From assembly GCF_008801835.1 (NCBI RefSeq), contig NZ_VZOW01000023.1, positions 1 through 64,000 on the forward strand: DNA of 64,000 nt, written 5' to 3'. The notes under the pieces were generated by a model. That model saw nothing but the letters and a program-made list of their open reading frames with translations. It was not told the origin of the DNA and made no database searches. Below, piece by piece: positions 35,525 to 45,519 of this stretch. Within the stretch, counting starts at the first letter, position 1, and every line of letters starts with the position of its first letter. The DNA comes from Cupriavidus pauculus. Its GTDB lineage: Bacteria > Pseudomonadota > Gammaproteobacteria > Burkholderiales > Burkholderiaceae. A program made the position numbers and the translations under genes.

Positions 35525-37318
35525 TTATTTGTCGTCCACCTGCAGGATCGCCAGGAACGCTTCCTGCGGGATTTCCACGGTGCCTACCTGTTTCATGCGC
35601 TTCTTGCCGGCCTTCTGCTTTTCCAGCAGCTTCTTCTTGCGCGAGATATCGCCGCCGTAGCATTTTGCCAGCACGTTCTTGCGCAGCGCCTTGACGTTTT
35701 CACGCGCGATGATGTTTGAACCGATTGCCGCCTGGATGGCCACGTCATACATCTGACGCGGAATGATCTCGCGCATCTTGGCAGCCACCTCGCGACCGCG
35801 GTATTGGGAATTGGATCGGTGCACGATCACCGACAGCGCATCCACCTTGTCGCTGTTGATCAGAATATCGACCTTGACCACATCGGACGGACGATACTCC
35901 TTGAACTCGTAATCCATCGACGCGTAGCCGCGCGAGACGGATTTCAGGCGGTCAAAGAAATCCATGACGATTTCCGCCATCGGGATCTCGTAGGTCAGTT
36001 GCACCTGCTTGCCGTGATAGCTCATATTGATTTGCGAGCCCCGCTTCTGCGTGCACAGAGTGATCACGGAACCCACATAATCCTGCGGCATATACAGGTT
36101 CACGGTGACGATCGGCTCAAGGATCGCCTCGATCTTGCTGGGATCGCGCATCTTGGCCGGATTCTCCACCGTCACCATGGAGCCATCGCGCAGCTGGACC
36201 TGATAGACCACGGTCGGCGCCGTCGTGATCAAGTCCATGTCGAACTCGCGTTCCAGACGCTCCTGCACGATTTCCATATGCAGAAGGCCCAGGAAACCGC
36301 AACGGAAACCAAAGCCGAGCGCCTGTGAAACCTCCGGCTCGAACTGCAGCGAAGCATCGTTCAGGCGCAGCTTTTCCAGCGACTCGCGCAGTGCTTCGTA
36401 TTGATTCGATTCCACCGGATACAAGCCGGCAAACACCTGCGGCTTGACTTCCTTGAAGCCCGGAAGCGGTTCTTCTGCACGACGCGCGATCGTGGTGATC
36501 GTATCGCCGACCTTTGCGGCCTTCAGTTCCTTGATGCCTGCGATCACGAAGCCAACTTGCCCGGCCGTCAGCGCATCGCGCTGGACAGACTTGGGCGAAA
36601 ACACGCCGACCTGTTCCACCAGGTGCTGGGCGCCGGTCGCCATCAGCAGGATCTTGTCCTTGGTGCGAAGCGTCCCGTTGACCACGCGCACGAGCATCAC
36701 CACGCCCACGTAGTTGTCAAACCACGAGTCGATAATCAGCGCCTGCAACGGCGCCGTAGCATCGCCCTTGGGCGGCGGCACCTTGGCGATCAACGCTTCG
36801 ATGACATCTTCCACACCCTGCCCGGTCTTTGCCGAGCACGGTGTCGCATCGCTCGCGTCAATCCCGATGACGTCTTCGATTTCCTGCTTTGCGTTATCGG
36901 GGTCGGCCTGCGGCAAATCGATCTTGTTGAGCACCGGCACCACTTCCACGCCGAGTTCAATCGCGGTGTAGCAGTTGGCAACGGTCTGGGCTTCAACCCC
37001 CTGCGACGCATCCACGACCAGCAACGCACCTTCGCACGCCGACAGGGAGCGGCTGACTTCGTAGCTGAAGTCCACGTGTCCCGGTGTGTCGATCAGGTTC
37101 AGATTGTAGATTTCACCGTCGCGCGCCTTGTAGCTCAGCGCAGCCGTCTGTGCCTTGATGGTGATGCCGCGCTCTTTCTCAATGTCCATCGAATCGAGCA
37201 CCTGCGCTTCCATCTCCCGATCGGACAGCCCGCCGCAGCGCTGAATGATCCGGTCGGCCAGGGTGGATTTGCCATGGTCGATGTGGGCAATGATCGAGAA
37301 ATTACGGATATGGTCCAT
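35525..37318 (-). CDS. lepA: Elongation factor 4 (LepA)
   Basis: Ribosome-associated translational GTPase that acts on stalled or assembling ribosomes. 597 residues. The G domain has [14 protein letters not shown] (G1), ERGITIKAQ (G2), DTPGHVDF (G3) and NKIDLPQA (G4). The EF-G-like domains III and V follow, and the LepA-specific C-terminal domain ends [20 protein letters not shown]. Length is standard. A promoter is expected in the 250 bases upstream, past the mucD terminator. Confidence 0.98.
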   Translation of the reverse strand: MDHIRNFSIIAHIDHGKSTLADRIIQRCGGLSDREMEAQVLDSMDIEKERGITIKAQTAALSYKARDGEIYNLNLIDTPGHVDFSYEVSRSLSACEGALLVVDASQGVEAQTVANCYTAIELGVEVVPVLNKIDLPQADPDNAKQEIEDVIGIDASDATPCSAKTGQGVEDVIEALIAKVPPPKGDATAPLQALIIDSWFDNYVGVVMLVRVVNGTLRTKDKILLMATGAQHLVEQVGVFSPKSVQRDALTAGQVGFVIAGIKELKAAKVGDTITTIARRAEEPLPGFKEVKPQVFAGLYPVESNQYEALRESLEKLRLNDASLQFEPEVSQALGFGFRCGFLGLLHMEIVQERLEREFDMDLITTAPTVVYQVQLRDGSMVTVENPAKMRDPSKIEAILEPIVTVNLYMPQDYVGSVITLCTQKRGSQINMSYHGKQVQLTYEIPMAEIVMDFFDRLKSVSRGYASMDYEFKEYRPSDVVKVDILINSDKVDALSVIVHRSNSQYRGREVAAKMREIIPRQMYDVAIQAAIGSNIIARENVKALRKNVLAKCYGGDISRKKKLLEKQKAGKKRMKQVGTVEIPQEAFLAILQVDDK

Positions 37319-37502
37319 CTAGTGTTCTGGGAGACGCCGACGCTGCCCAGCGAACCAGGATGGCGCGGGAGCGGCAAAAAAGGTGGGGCGCATAACTTGC
37401 GCCAATCCGCGATTTTACCGGATTTTCAAGGACTTCCGGCGTGCGAATGTTGTCAGGCGACGCCCGCGGCGACTCGCCAGGATGGCGGGTGACGCACCCG
37501 CT

Positions 37503-37537
37503 CAAAAACAATCGCGCCGGAGGAGGTCCGGCGCGAT
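37503..37537 (-). terminator. Intrinsic terminator of the rpoE-rseA-rseB-mucD operon
   Basis: ATCGCGCCGG at 37511-37520 and CCGGCGCGAT at 37528-37537 make a perfect ten-pair stem with a seven-base loop. Read on the minus strand it is followed by TGTTTTTG. It lies 30 bases after the mucD stop and isolates the sigma-E operon from lepA. Confidence 0.88.
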
Positions 37538-37567
37538 CGATGGACGACTAATTTGCAGAATGCGACG

Positions 37568-39055
37568 TCAGCGCGTCTGAGGGCGCAAGGTCAGAACCTG
37601 CGTGGCGTCGCCACGCCGGACGAACACCGCCGCCATCTTGCTCTTGTCCAAGCTCTTTACCAACTCGTTGAACTGCCGCGCACCGGTTATGTCGGTATCG
37701 CCAACACGAAGAATGATGTCGCCCGGTCGAATACCGGCGCGAGCGGCGGGACCATCGGCAGTATCCACTTCGACGCCGGACTTGACCTTCAGCTCGCGCA
37801 GGCGCGCTTCCGAAAGATCGTTGACGATCAGACCCAGCGCGTTCGGTTTTGTCGCCTGCTGCTGCTCTTCGCTGCCATTGCCGCGGCGCTCGCCCTTGCG
37901 TGCCGCCGTCTTGGCGCCATCCGGCTCGAGTTCGGTCACGGTAATGGGCACTTCGCGCGTCTGGCCCTTGCGCCAGACCTGCAGCGGCACACGGGTGCCG
38001 GGCTTGGTATCGCCCACCATCCGCGGCAGATCCGAAGCCTTTTCGATATCGCGGCCGTTGTACTTCAGGATGATGTCGCCCGCCTCGATGCCCGCCTTTT
38101 CGGCCGGCCCGCCCGGTTCGACGCTGCCCACCAGTGCGCCGCGCGCACGGCCAAGTCCGAGCGAGTCAGCGACTTCCTTGGTCACGTCACCAATCGCCAC
38201 GGCGATCCGGCCGCGTGTCACCTTGCCGCTGGCCTTCAGTTGCTCGGAGACGCGCATCGCCTCGTCAATGGGAATCGCGAACGAAATCCCCATGTAACCG
38301 CCGCTGCGACTATAGATCTGCGAGTTGATGCCGATCACCTCGCCGCGCAGGTTGATCAGCGGACCGCCAGAGTTGCCCGGATTCACGGCCACATCAGTCT
38401 GGATGAACGGCAGATAATCGCCGGTGTCGCGGCCCTTGGCCGAGACAATGCCCGCCGTCACACTGTTGTCCAGCCCGAACGGCGAGCCGATCGCCAGCAC
38501 CCATTCGCCGGGACGGATCTTGTCCGAATCTCCGAGTGCCAGACGCGGCAGGCCAGTCGCTTCGATCTTCAGTAGCGCCACATCGGTGCGCTTGTCCGAG
38601 CCGATCAGCTTGGCCTTGAATTCACGCTTGTCCGGTAACGTCACATAGATGGTCTCGGCGTCCGCCACCACATGCGCGTTGGTCATGACATAGCCATCCT
38701 GGCTGATGATGAACCCCGAACCGACGCCGCGGCTTTGCTCCTCGCCCTGCGGCGGCTGTTGCGGCTGACCGCGCCGCGGCGGCGTGGGCATGCCCGGCAT
38801 CGGCACGCCGAAGAAGCGACGGAAGAATTCCGCCATCTCGTCATCTTCAGGCGAGTTGCCACGCGAGCGAATACGTTCAGTGGTTCGAATATTGACCACT
38901 GCGGGACTTGCCTTTTCGACCAGATCGGTGAAATCGGGCAAGTTGTAGTTGGCGGCAGCCGCCTGGGCATGGCCCAGTTCGGAAACGGCCGGGCCGAGCA
39001 CAAGCATGGCAACCATGACCATGGCACGCGCCAGGGCTGGAGATCTGGAAATCAT
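37568..39055 (-). CDS. mucD: Periplasmic serine protease (Do/DegP-like, MucD)
   Basis: Envelope protein quality control protease of 495 residues. A signal peptide at 1-33 (LARAMVMVAMLVLGPAVS) ends near HAQAAA. The trypsin-like domain has the triad His in TNAHVV, Asp in DVALLKI and Ser in GNSGGPL. Two PDZ domains follow, each with a carboxylate-binding loop (LGRARGALV; later SGVEV). The start at 39055 gives the signal peptide at the N-terminus and has GGGAG upstream; a frame to 39169 adds unlikely residues. It is the last gene of the sigma-E operon, as in Pseudomonas mucD. Confidence 0.95.
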   Translation of the reverse strand: MISRSPALARAMVMVAMLVLGPAVSELGHAQAAAANYNLPDFTDLVEKASPAVVNIRTTERIRSRGNSPEDDEMAEFFRRFFGVPMPGMPTPPRRGQPQQPPQGEEQSRGVGSGFIISQDGYVMTNAHVVADAETIYVTLPDKREFKAKLIGSDKRTDVALLKIEATGLPRLALGDSDKIRPGEWVLAIGSPFGLDNSVTAGIVSAKGRDTGDYLPFIQTDVAVNPGNSGGPLINLRGEVIGINSQIYSRSGGYMGISFAIPIDEAMRVSEQLKASGKVTRGRIAVAIGDVTKEVADSLGLGRARGALVGSVEPGGPAEKAGIEAGDIILKYNGRDIEKASDLPRMVGDTKPGTRVPLQVWRKGQTREVPITVTELEPDGAKTAARKGERRGNGSEEQQQATKPNALGLIVNDLSEARLRELKVKSGVEVDTADGPAARAGIRPGDIILRVGDTDITGARQFNELVKSLDKSKMAAVFVRRGDATQVLTLRPQTR

Positions 39056-39181
39056 CAACGAACTCCCGGGAGAAATCTGCGAAAAACGAATGCTTCGCGG
39101 CGGGCGGGACGCGGCTTGCGAAGCGTCATGTCCAGTGGCCGGCGCGGGACTCGACATCCCCGCCGTCACACCCGAATCTGT

Positions 39182-40273
39182 TCAGTGTACTGTCTTGGGA
39201 GGCGGCCGATACTCGACGCCAGCCGCAAACTGCTTGACCGTTGCGGCCGGCACTTCACCCACCACAGTTATCCAGAAATCGGCGACCCGGCGCACCACGA
39301 CCTGTGTGGCGCCAAGCGACGCGATGCCCTCGCGACGCGTGCGTTGCTCGGAAACGGGCTCGATGAAGACGGACAAGCCGGTCAGGCCATCGCTGTAGAC
39401 CACCTGCAATACTTCGAACACACCAGCGGGCTTGCTGCCCTGTGCAGGCGCCCGTAATTCGCCAAGCGGCCGGCGGACCTCGCGGATCTTCTGGAAGCCC
39501 TTGATCGGTGTATTGATCGCCCAGCCTTCCTCCACAATGTTTGCGGGCTGGTAGGTGACCTCGTAGTGATTCCAAGAGCTTGCACTCTTGATCGCGCCGA
39601 GAATGCGCTGCTTCTCCGACGGCACGCCAATGTCCACTTGCGAGAACGCGACCTGCTCAAGCACCTTGCCGTTTTCGCCAATGGTCTGCGCGCGCATCAG
39701 CAGGCCGGAATTCTTGTCGGCCCATAAGCGGACCGCGTAACGGGCCGAGTCGTGAGGCTCTAGCGCGAACACTTCGCATTCGACGCCAGCGACACGTTCG
39801 CCGGGCAGCTTGCGCATGTCGTACAGATCCAGCACATCGCCCTTGTTGGTCGCGAGCAGCGCTGGGAAGCGATCCTTTGCCTCCTGCTTCTCCACGACGA
39901 CGAGCTTTGCCTCGGGAATCAGACTGTGCACGACATCGTTTTGACGCAGTACTTCACGCGGCTTGCCGTCTAGGGTCTCAAGGCGTTCGTACTCGTTGTG
40001 AACGAGATCGCTGTAATGCTGGATGCGCGAGGCATGCATAACGCTGCCGCGCTGATAGATCAAGGTCCCGACGTAGTTTTCGCGTTGCGCCGCACGGTGG
40101 ATCTTGTTGAGCCACGCGGTGGCGTCGCGGCGGGTCAGCGTATCGTCAGACGGCTGCGCTGTGGCAGCGGCAGCAGTCAGACACAAGGCCAGAAAAAAGG
40201 ACCTGCGCAGGCCCTTCCTTCCGTGTACGTCCGCTACGTTGGCGGACGACCGTCCTTTATGCATGTCCGGCAT
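39182..40273 (-). CDS. rseB: Sigma-E regulatory protein RseB/MucB
   Basis: Periplasmic lipoprotein- and LPS-sensing partner that binds the anti-sigma factor RseA and shields it from proteolysis. 363 residues: a signal segment at about 22-40 (RRSFFLALCLTAAAATA), a LolA-like large domain (DATAWLNKIHRAAQRENYVGTLIYQ, split) and a small C-terminal domain ending YRPPP. The ATG overlaps the rseA stop by one base (TAATG). Part of rpoE-rseA-rseB-mucD. Confidence 0.94.
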   Translation of the reverse strand: MPDMHKGRSSANVADVHGRKGLRRSFFLALCLTAAAATAQPSDDTLTRRDATAWLNKIHRAAQRENYVGTLIYQRGSVMHASRIQHYSDLVHNEYERLETLDGKPREVLRQNDVVHSLIPEAKLVVVEKQEAKDRFPALLATNKGDVLDLYDMRKLPGERVAGVECEVFALEPHDSARYAVRLWADKNSGLLMRAQTIGENGKVLEQVAFSQVDIGVPSEKQRILGAIKSASSWNHYEVTYQPANIVEEGWAINTPIKGFQKIREVRRPLGELRAPAQGSKPAGVFEVLQVVYSDGLTGLSVFIEPVSEQRTRREGIASLGATQVVVRRVADFWITVVGEVPAATVKQFAAGVEYRPPPKTVH

Positions 40274-40929
40274 TATTCCTGCGAATTATCCTGGGAGAAA
40301 TTGGCGCCGTTGGCCACCGCCCGCATGGTCGGCACAAACGCATCCGTTGCAACAGAAGTACGATGGGCGCGCAGGTATTCATCGAGCCGCGGATCCCGGA
40401 TCATCTGCGCATTGTCAGCAGAAACCGTCAGGATCCCGCTCGCCGCCGGCGCGGCCTGCATACCGGCCTTCAATGGCGCTGCGGAATTCTGCTCGACACG
40501 GGCCACGATGGCATCGGGCGCGCCTGCGTCGCCAGGACCGCGCATCTGCGGCACCACGACCCAGCTCACCGCCGCAACCGCCGCCGCGATGGCCGTGCCG
40601 GGAACGACACGACGCACCCATGACGGACGGACCAGCAAACGATGACGCCCCGCGGCGGCCACCGCTGGCACGAGCACGTGGGGCTCGGCATCGAGACGCG
40701 CGGAAAAGCGGGAAAGAAAATCTTCAGTCGAGCCAGCGTGCGTGAGTTCTTCGGAACGCAAGGCGTCACCGATCAACTGGTACATCGACCATTCGGCCAT
40801 ACCGGCATCGCCCTTGGCATGTCCGATCGCCGCGTCGACTTCGTGCGCAGCCAATTCGCCATCCACCAGAACAGAAATCTGTTCCGCCGCTTCCATTACA
40901 TGAACCGACTGCTTATGAGCCTGACCCAT
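40273..40929 (-). CDS. rseA: Anti-sigma-E factor RseA/MucA
   Basis: Inner-membrane anti-sigma factor that holds RpoE inactive. 218 residues: a cytoplasmic sigma-binding domain (EQISVLVDGELAAHEVDAAI, about 15-34, typical of the family), one transmembrane segment at about 122-142 (VPGTAIAAAVAAVSWVVVP), and a periplasmic part that would bind RseB. The start at 40929 is chosen over a TTG at 40941. It sits 107 bases after rpoE. Confidence 0.93.
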   Translation of the reverse strand: MGQAHKQSVHVMEAAEQISVLVDGELAAHEVDAAIGHAKGDAGMAEWSMYQLIGDALRSEELTHAGSTEDFLSRFSARLDAEPHVLVPAVAAAGRHRLLVRPSWVRRVVPGTAIAAAVAAVSWVVVPQMRGPGDAGAPDAIVARVEQNSAAPLKAGMQAAPAASGILTVSADNAQMIRDPRLDEYLRAHRTSVATDAFVPTMRAVANGANFSQDNSQE

Positions 40930-41035
40930 TTCCAACCCCAAGAAATTCCATTGAACACCGATAAATCCCGTCTCTACCGCTTGTCGTTTATCGATGCAGG
41001 AATAGGCTGCAACGCTGGCTGCACGACATTCTCAC

Positions 41036-41635
41036 TTACCACCGCTTTCCCTCTGCCGTTCCCAGCAAGGGCCGCAATTTGTCGGCGATCGCTTCGCGCG
41101 CCCGAAAAATTCGCGAACGCACCGTACCGATCGGGCACCCCATCGCCTCCGCGATCTCCTCGTAACTGAGACCTTCGATCTCGCGCAGCGTGATGGCAGT
41201 GCGTAATTCTTCCGGCAATGCCTCCATCGCGCGGTTCACTGTATCGGCTACCTGGCGCGTGTGGAGCATGGACTCCGGCGTATTGATATCCCTTAGTTGC
41301 TCACCGTCCGCAAAAGTTTCAGCCTCTTCGGCATCGATGTCACTCGACGATTCCGGGCGGCGCCCCTGCGTGGCAAGGTAGTTCTTCGCGGTGTTGACGG
41401 CAATGCGGTACAGCCACGTGTAGAAGGCGGATTCACCCCGGAACTGGGGAAGCGCGCGGTAGGCCTTGATAAAGGCATCTTGCGCCACATCCTCCACCTC
41501 TGCGGGGTCCCGGACAAGGCGCGAAATCAGGCGAATGATCTTGCGGTGATACTTGGTCACCAGCAGTTCAAAGGCCCGCTTGTCGCCCTGTTGGACGCGT
41601 TCAACTAGAAGCTGATCGGCTTCGCGCTCGCTCAC
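41036..41635 (-). CDS. rpoE: RNA polymerase sigma factor RpoE (sigma-E, ECF)
   Basis: Extracytoplasmic stress sigma factor of 199 residues. Region 2 is at about 20-95 (YHRKIIRLISRLVRDPAEVEDVAQDAFIKAY split; FYTWLYRIAVNTAKNYL) and region 4 at about 135-190 (LPEELRTAITLREIEGLSYEEIAEAMG split; GTVRSRIFRAREAI). The start codon is GTG at 41635. It is the first gene of the envelope-stress operon. A palindrome TTGTCG-TCA-CGACAA lies 35 bases upstream, where the promoter should be. Confidence 0.97.
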   Translation of the reverse strand: MSEREADQLLVERVQQGDKRAFELLVTKYHRKIIRLISRLVRDPAEVEDVAQDAFIKAYRALPQFRGESAFYTWLYRIAVNTAKNYLATQGRRPESSSDIDAEEAETFADGEQLRDINTPESMLHTRQVADTVNRAMEALPEELRTAITLREIEGLSYEEIAEAMGCPIGTVRSRIFRAREAIADKLRPLLGTAEGKRW

Positions 41636-41669
41636 GAATGGTTCACCTGCTGCAGTGTATCTCTTGGTT

Positions 41670-41684
41670 TTGTCGTCACGACAA
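41670..41684. promoter_or_regulatory. Palindrome in the rpoE promoter region
   Basis: TTGTCG at 41670-41675 and CGACAA at 41679-41684 are perfect inverted repeats around TCA, 35 bases before the rpoE start codon. On the minus strand TTGTCG is followed after 17 bases by GATACA, which could be a -35/-10 pair. The dyad itself could be a repressor site. Confidence 0.35.
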
Positions 41685-41837
41685 GCGTTGTATTTTACCT
41701 ACGATCATGGCGGCCCCGGGTGCCGCGAAGCGCATGGTGTGACTGTAGCTTCGCACTTAGGTTCCGGCGTCGGAGGGTTGGTTGCACCGTCGTGCAACCT
41801 TTCTCTGTCAGAAATCAACCCGACCGCAACGCGAATT

Positions 41838-41865
41838 GGCCGGGGCGGGGCAACAAGGCCCCGGC
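41838..41865 (-). terminator. GC hairpin downstream of fabF
   Basis: GCCGGGGC-type arms pair around an 11-base loop about 27 bases after the fabF stop. The U-run is missing, so termination would be weak or need Rho. The remaining spacer to rpoE (41685-41837) shows no gene. Confidence 0.45.
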
Positions 41866-41891
41866 ATCCTGACGATCGTCTCTTCGCAGGA

Positions 41892-43124
41892 TCAGACGCG
41901 GCGGAAGACCAGCGTGCCGTTGGTGCCGCCGAAGCCAAAGTTGTTTTTGACTGCGACGTCGATCTTCATGTCACGCGCCGTGTTTGCCGCGTAATCGAGA
42001 TCGCACTCCGGGTCCTGATTGAAGATATTGATGGTCGGCGGCGACACCTGGTTGTGGATGGCCAGCACCGTGAAGACGGATTCGAGACCGCCCGCGCCAC
42101 CGAGCAAGTGCCCGGTCATCGACTTGGTCGAATTGACCACCATCTTGTAGGCATGATCGCCAAACGCCAGCTTTATGGCATCGGTCTCGTTCTTGTCGCC
42201 CAATGGCGTCGACGTGCCGTGCGCGTTCAGATAGCTGACTTCGTCAGGATTGACGCCAGCGTTCTTGAGCGCGGCTACCATGCAACGGCGCGGACCGTCG
42301 GTGTTCGGCGCGGTCATATGGAACGCGTCGCCGCTCATGCCAAAACCGACCAGTTCGGCATAGATACGCGCGCCACGCGCCTTCGCGGACTCGTATTCTT
42401 CCAGCATCATCACGCCGGCGCCCTCGCCCAGCACGAAACCGTCGCGGTCCTTATCCCACGGGCGCGAAGCGGTTGCCGGATCGTCATTGCGCGTCGACAG
42501 TGCGCGCGCCGCGGCAAAGCCGCCGATGCCCAACGGCGAGACCGTCGATTCTGCGCCGCCGGCCAGCATGGCGTCGGCGTCGCCGGCCTGGATCAGACGG
42601 GCGGCAAGGCCGATGCTGTGCAGCCCAGTGGTGCAAGCCGTCACGGCCGCGAGGTTAGGACCCTTCATGCCGTGAATGATCGACAAGTGGCCGGAGATCA
42701 TGTTGATGATCGAGCCGGGCACGAAAAAGGGCGAAATGCGACGGGGACCGCGGTTATGCAGTTCCATCTGCGTTTCTTCGATCATCGGCAGGCCGCCAAT
42801 GCCCGAGCCAACCAGCACGCCGATGCGCTCGGCGTTGGCCTCGGTAATCTCCAGGCCGCTGTCTTTCAGCGCCTGCGAGCCTGCAGCGATGCCGAAATGG
42901 ATAAACGTATCCATATGGCGGGCTTCCTTGGCCGGGATGTATTCCTCGGCGTTGAAGCCCTTCACTTCGCCGGCGAAATGCACAGCCAGGGCGGAGTGAT
43001 CGAATTTGGTAACGGTGGCGATGCCGGACTTGCCAGCGACCAGATTGGCCCAGCCTTCGGCAACCGTGTTTCCGACGGGAGACACAAGGCCAAGCCCAGT
43101 GACAACGACGCGACGACGGCTCAC
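41892..43124 (-). CDS. fabF: Beta-ketoacyl-ACP synthase II
   Basis: Elongating condensing enzyme of fatty acid synthesis. 410 residues of the thiolase fold. The nucleophile Cys164 is in [10 protein letters not shown]. The two histidines are in [11 protein letters not shown] (about 300) and in [15 protein letters not shown] (about 340). The start [18 protein letters not shown] is the family N-terminus. It lies 205 bases after acpP, the usual acpP-fabF pair. Confidence 0.97.
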   Translation of the reverse strand: MSRRRVVVTGLGLVSPVGNTVAEGWANLVAGKSGIATVTKFDHSALAVHFAGEVKGFNAEEYIPAKEARHMDTFIHFGIAAGSQALKDSGLEITEANAERIGVLVGSGIGGLPMIEETQMELHNRGPRRISPFFVPGSIINMISGHLSIIHGMKGPNLAAVTACTTGLHSIGLAARLIQAGDADAMLAGGAESTVSPLGIGGFAAARALSTRNDDPATASRPWDKDRDGFVLGEGAGVMMLEEYESAKARGARIYAELVGFGMSGDAFHMTAPNTDGPRRCMVAALKNAGVNPDEVSYLNAHGTSTPLGDKNETDAIKLAFGDHAYKMVVNSTKSMTGHLLGGAGGLESVFTVLAIHNQVSPPTINIFNQDPECDLDYAANTARDMKIDVAVKNNFGFGGTNGTLVFRRV

Positions 43125-43329
43125 TATTTTTTCCTACGAGTGCGTGAAACAGCTTCGAATTGGCTCAGCATTTGCGGCCCCCTGCCGATACATGAATATC
43201 AGGCCGGGCCGGGCGAAGGCGTTTCGATTCTGCTTCTTCGAACAGACGAAAGCCACAGAAAACGGCATGACAGGGCTACAGCAGCCCCATCCCTGCGCCT
43301 TCTGTGGCTCGGAATGCGAAGATGACGGC

Positions 43330-43569
43330 TTAGGCCTTGACGTGCGCAGTAGCGTAGTCGATGGCTTGCTGCACGGTCGTGATCTTCTCGGCTTCCTCAT
43401 CGGGAATTTCCATGCCGAATTCATCTTCCAACGCCATCACGAGTTCAACCGTGTCCAGCGAGTCCGCACCGAGATCATTCACGAACGACGATTCGTTCTT
43501 GATATCTGCCTCGGCCACGCCAAGCTGTTCAGCCACGATTTTCTTGACGCGTTGTTCGATATTGTCCAT
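43330..43569 (-). CDS. acpP: Acyl carrier protein
   Basis: Small acidic carrier of growing acyl chains, 79 residues. The phosphopantetheine site is Ser37 in [12 protein letters not shown], with the acidic recognition helix after it. Length and sequence are typical. It is activated by AcpS, also encoded in this window. A GGAGGG site precedes the start. The 168-base spacer to fabG probably holds its own promoter, as expected for such an abundant protein. Confidence 0.98.
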
Positions 43570-43738
43570 GTAACCCTCCAGGGAAGTTCGACAAAAAGTG
43601 GGCGCATTTTAGCAGGTTTGGACCACAATGAAGCCGCCTGCCAAGCTTTGCAAGAATCGCGCCCGTTTGGTTTCAAAAACAAAAGCTTCAGCCGGCTTCT
43701 TTCAGCTTCTCCATCGAAACTGAAGGGAGCCGACACAC

Positions 43739-44491
43739 TCAATTCATGTACATGCCACCGTTCACGTGCAGCGTAGTGCCCGTGATATAAGCGGCCTGCG
43801 GACCGGCAAGGAAAGCCACCGCATTGGCGATGTCTTCCGGTTGACCAAGGCGGCCCAAAGGAATGCGCGTCTTCAGTGCAGCATGCTGCTCCTCCGACAG
43901 AACCTTGGTCATATCGGTGTCGATGAAACCGGGCGCAACGCAATTGACCGTCACGTTGCGGCTGCCGATCTCAGCGGCCAGCGCGCGGCTCATGCCTTCC
44001 ACGCCCGCCTTCGCAGCGGCGTAGTTCATCTGGCCGGGGTTGCCGGTAGAGCCCACTACAGAAGTGATGTTGATGATGCGGCCGGCGCGGGCCTTCATCA
44101 TCGGACGCAGCACGGCGCGCGCCAGGCGGAACACCGCGGTCAGATTCGTGTCGATGACCGCCGTCCAGTCGTCGTCCTTCATGCGCATGGCGAGTTGATC
44201 CTGCGTGATGCCGGCATTGTTGACCAGCACGCCCAGACCACCGTGGGCCTTGACGATCTCATCGATCACGGCTTCGCATCGCGCCGCGTCGTTGACATTC
44301 AGAACAACGCCGTGGCCTTTCAGGCCCTCGGCAGAAAGATATTCAGCGATGGCCGCCGCGCCCGCTTCGCTCGTGGCCGTACCGATCACCGTAGCACCCT
44401 GGCGGGCGAGTTCCAGCGCAATCGCGCGGCCGATGCCCCGCGAGGCGCCGGTCACCAACGCCACCTGATTGTCCAGAGTCTTGTTCGTCAT
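43739..44491 (-). CDS. fabG: 3-oxoacyl-ACP reductase
   Basis: NADPH-dependent reductase of the fatty acid cycle, short-chain dehydrogenase family, 250 residues. The cofactor motif TGASRGIGRAIA is at about 15-26, NNAGIT near 90, and the catalytic Ser-Tyr-Lys in NITSVVGSTG and MNYAAAKAG. The C-terminus VNGGMYMN is that of FabG. It is 19 bases from the fabD stop. Confidence 0.97.
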   Translation of the reverse strand: MTNKTLDNQVALVTGASRGIGRAIALELARQGATVIGTATSEAGAAAIAEYLSAEGLKGHGVVLNVNDAARCEAVIDEIVKAHGGLGVLVNNAGITQDQLAMRMKDDDWTAVIDTNLTAVFRLARAVLRPMMKARAGRIINITSVVGSTGNPGQMNYAAAKAGVEGMSRALAAEIGSRNVTVNCVAPGFIDTDMTKVLSEEQHAALKTRIPLGRLGQPEDIANAVAFLAGPQAAYITGTTLHVNGGMYMN

Positions 44492-44510
44492 ATTCTATGG
44501 TTCCTTCGCT

Positions 44511-45446
44511 TTACTTCAGCAGCGCCAGCGTGTCCTGCAGCGACGCCGGATCGAATATTGCACCGCCTACCAAATTGCCGTCGATGCGTTTGGTCATACC
44601 GGCCAACACTTTGCCGGGACCGCACTCGACCACATGCGTGACACCTTCGGCGGCCATCTTCTGCACGCACTCGACCCAGCGCACCGGCGCAGCGGCCTGG
44701 CGCACCAGGGCATCCTTGATCTGCGCCGGATCGCTGACAATGGCGACATCGACGTTGTTCACGAGCGGAATCGATGGCGCCGAGAACGCGAGGTCTGCCA
44801 TGCGGTCGCGCAGTCGATCCGAGGCCGGCTTGAGCAGCGACGAATGAAACGGCGCCGAAACCGGCAGCGGCAGCGCGCGCTTCGCGCCCTTGCCCTTGGC
44901 GATTTCACAGCATTTTTCCACCGCGGCCTTGTGACCGGCGATGACGACCTGGGCCGGGGCATTGAAGTTGACTGCCTCCACCACGCCTGCGCCGGCTGCC
45001 GTGGCCTCGGCGCAGGCAGCGCGCACGTCGTCGTCGGACAGACCGAGGATCGCCGCCATGCCACCTTCGCCGACGGGCACGGCTTCCTGCATCGCCTGCG
45101 CACGGAAACGGACCAGCGGCACGGCATCGGCAAATGGAATCACGCCGGCGGCAACCAGCGCCGAATATTCGCCCAGGCTGTGGCCCGCCACCAGCGCCGG
45201 CGGCGGTCCGCCCGCATCGAGCCATGCGCGATACACGGCCACAGCAGCGGTCAGCATGACCGGCTGGGTGTTCGTCGTCAGATTCAGTTCCTCTGCAGGG
45301 CCTTCGGCAATCAGCTTGCCAAGGTCCTGGCCGAGGGCGCTGGAAGCTTCCTCCAGCGTGGCGCGAACTACCGGATTGTCGGCAAATGCATTGAGCATGC
45401 CGACCGACTGCGAACCCTGACCGGGGAAAACGAATGCGAATTTCAT
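44511..45446 (-). CDS. fabD: Malonyl-CoA:ACP transacylase
   Basis: Transfers malonyl groups from CoA to acyl carrier protein. 311 residues. The start FAFVFPGQGSQSVGM carries the oxyanion loop. The active-site Ser90 is in AGHSLGEYSAL, with Arg near 115 (VRFRAQAMQ) and His near 200 (APFHSSLL). Length is standard. It lies between fabH and fabG. Confidence 0.97.
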   Translation of the reverse strand: MKFAFVFPGQGSQSVGMLNAFADNPVVRATLEEASSALGQDLGKLIAEGPAEELNLTTNTQPVMLTAAVAVYRAWLDAGGPPPALVAGHSLGEYSALVAAGVIPFADAVPLVRFRAQAMQEAVPVGEGGMAAILGLSDDDVRAACAEATAAGAGVVEAVNFNAPAQVVIAGHKAAVEKCCEIAKGKGAKRALPLPVSAPFHSSLLKPASDRLRDRMADLAFSAPSIPLVNNVDVAIVSDPAQIKDALVRQAAAPVRWVECVQKMAAEGVTHVVECGPGKVLAGMTKRIDGNLVGGAIFDPASLQDTLALLK

Positions 45447-45519
45447 CGGAAATCCAGTCCTAGCTATTCATTGTGTCGAACGGTGCGCGGCATCTGCCAC
45501 GCCACGCGCCGGCCGCATA

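Noticed and set aside
41655-43325. A 556-codon plus-strand frame opposite fabF
   Set aside because: Shadow of fabF, whose Cys-His-His active site is complete; the translation has no recognisable domain.
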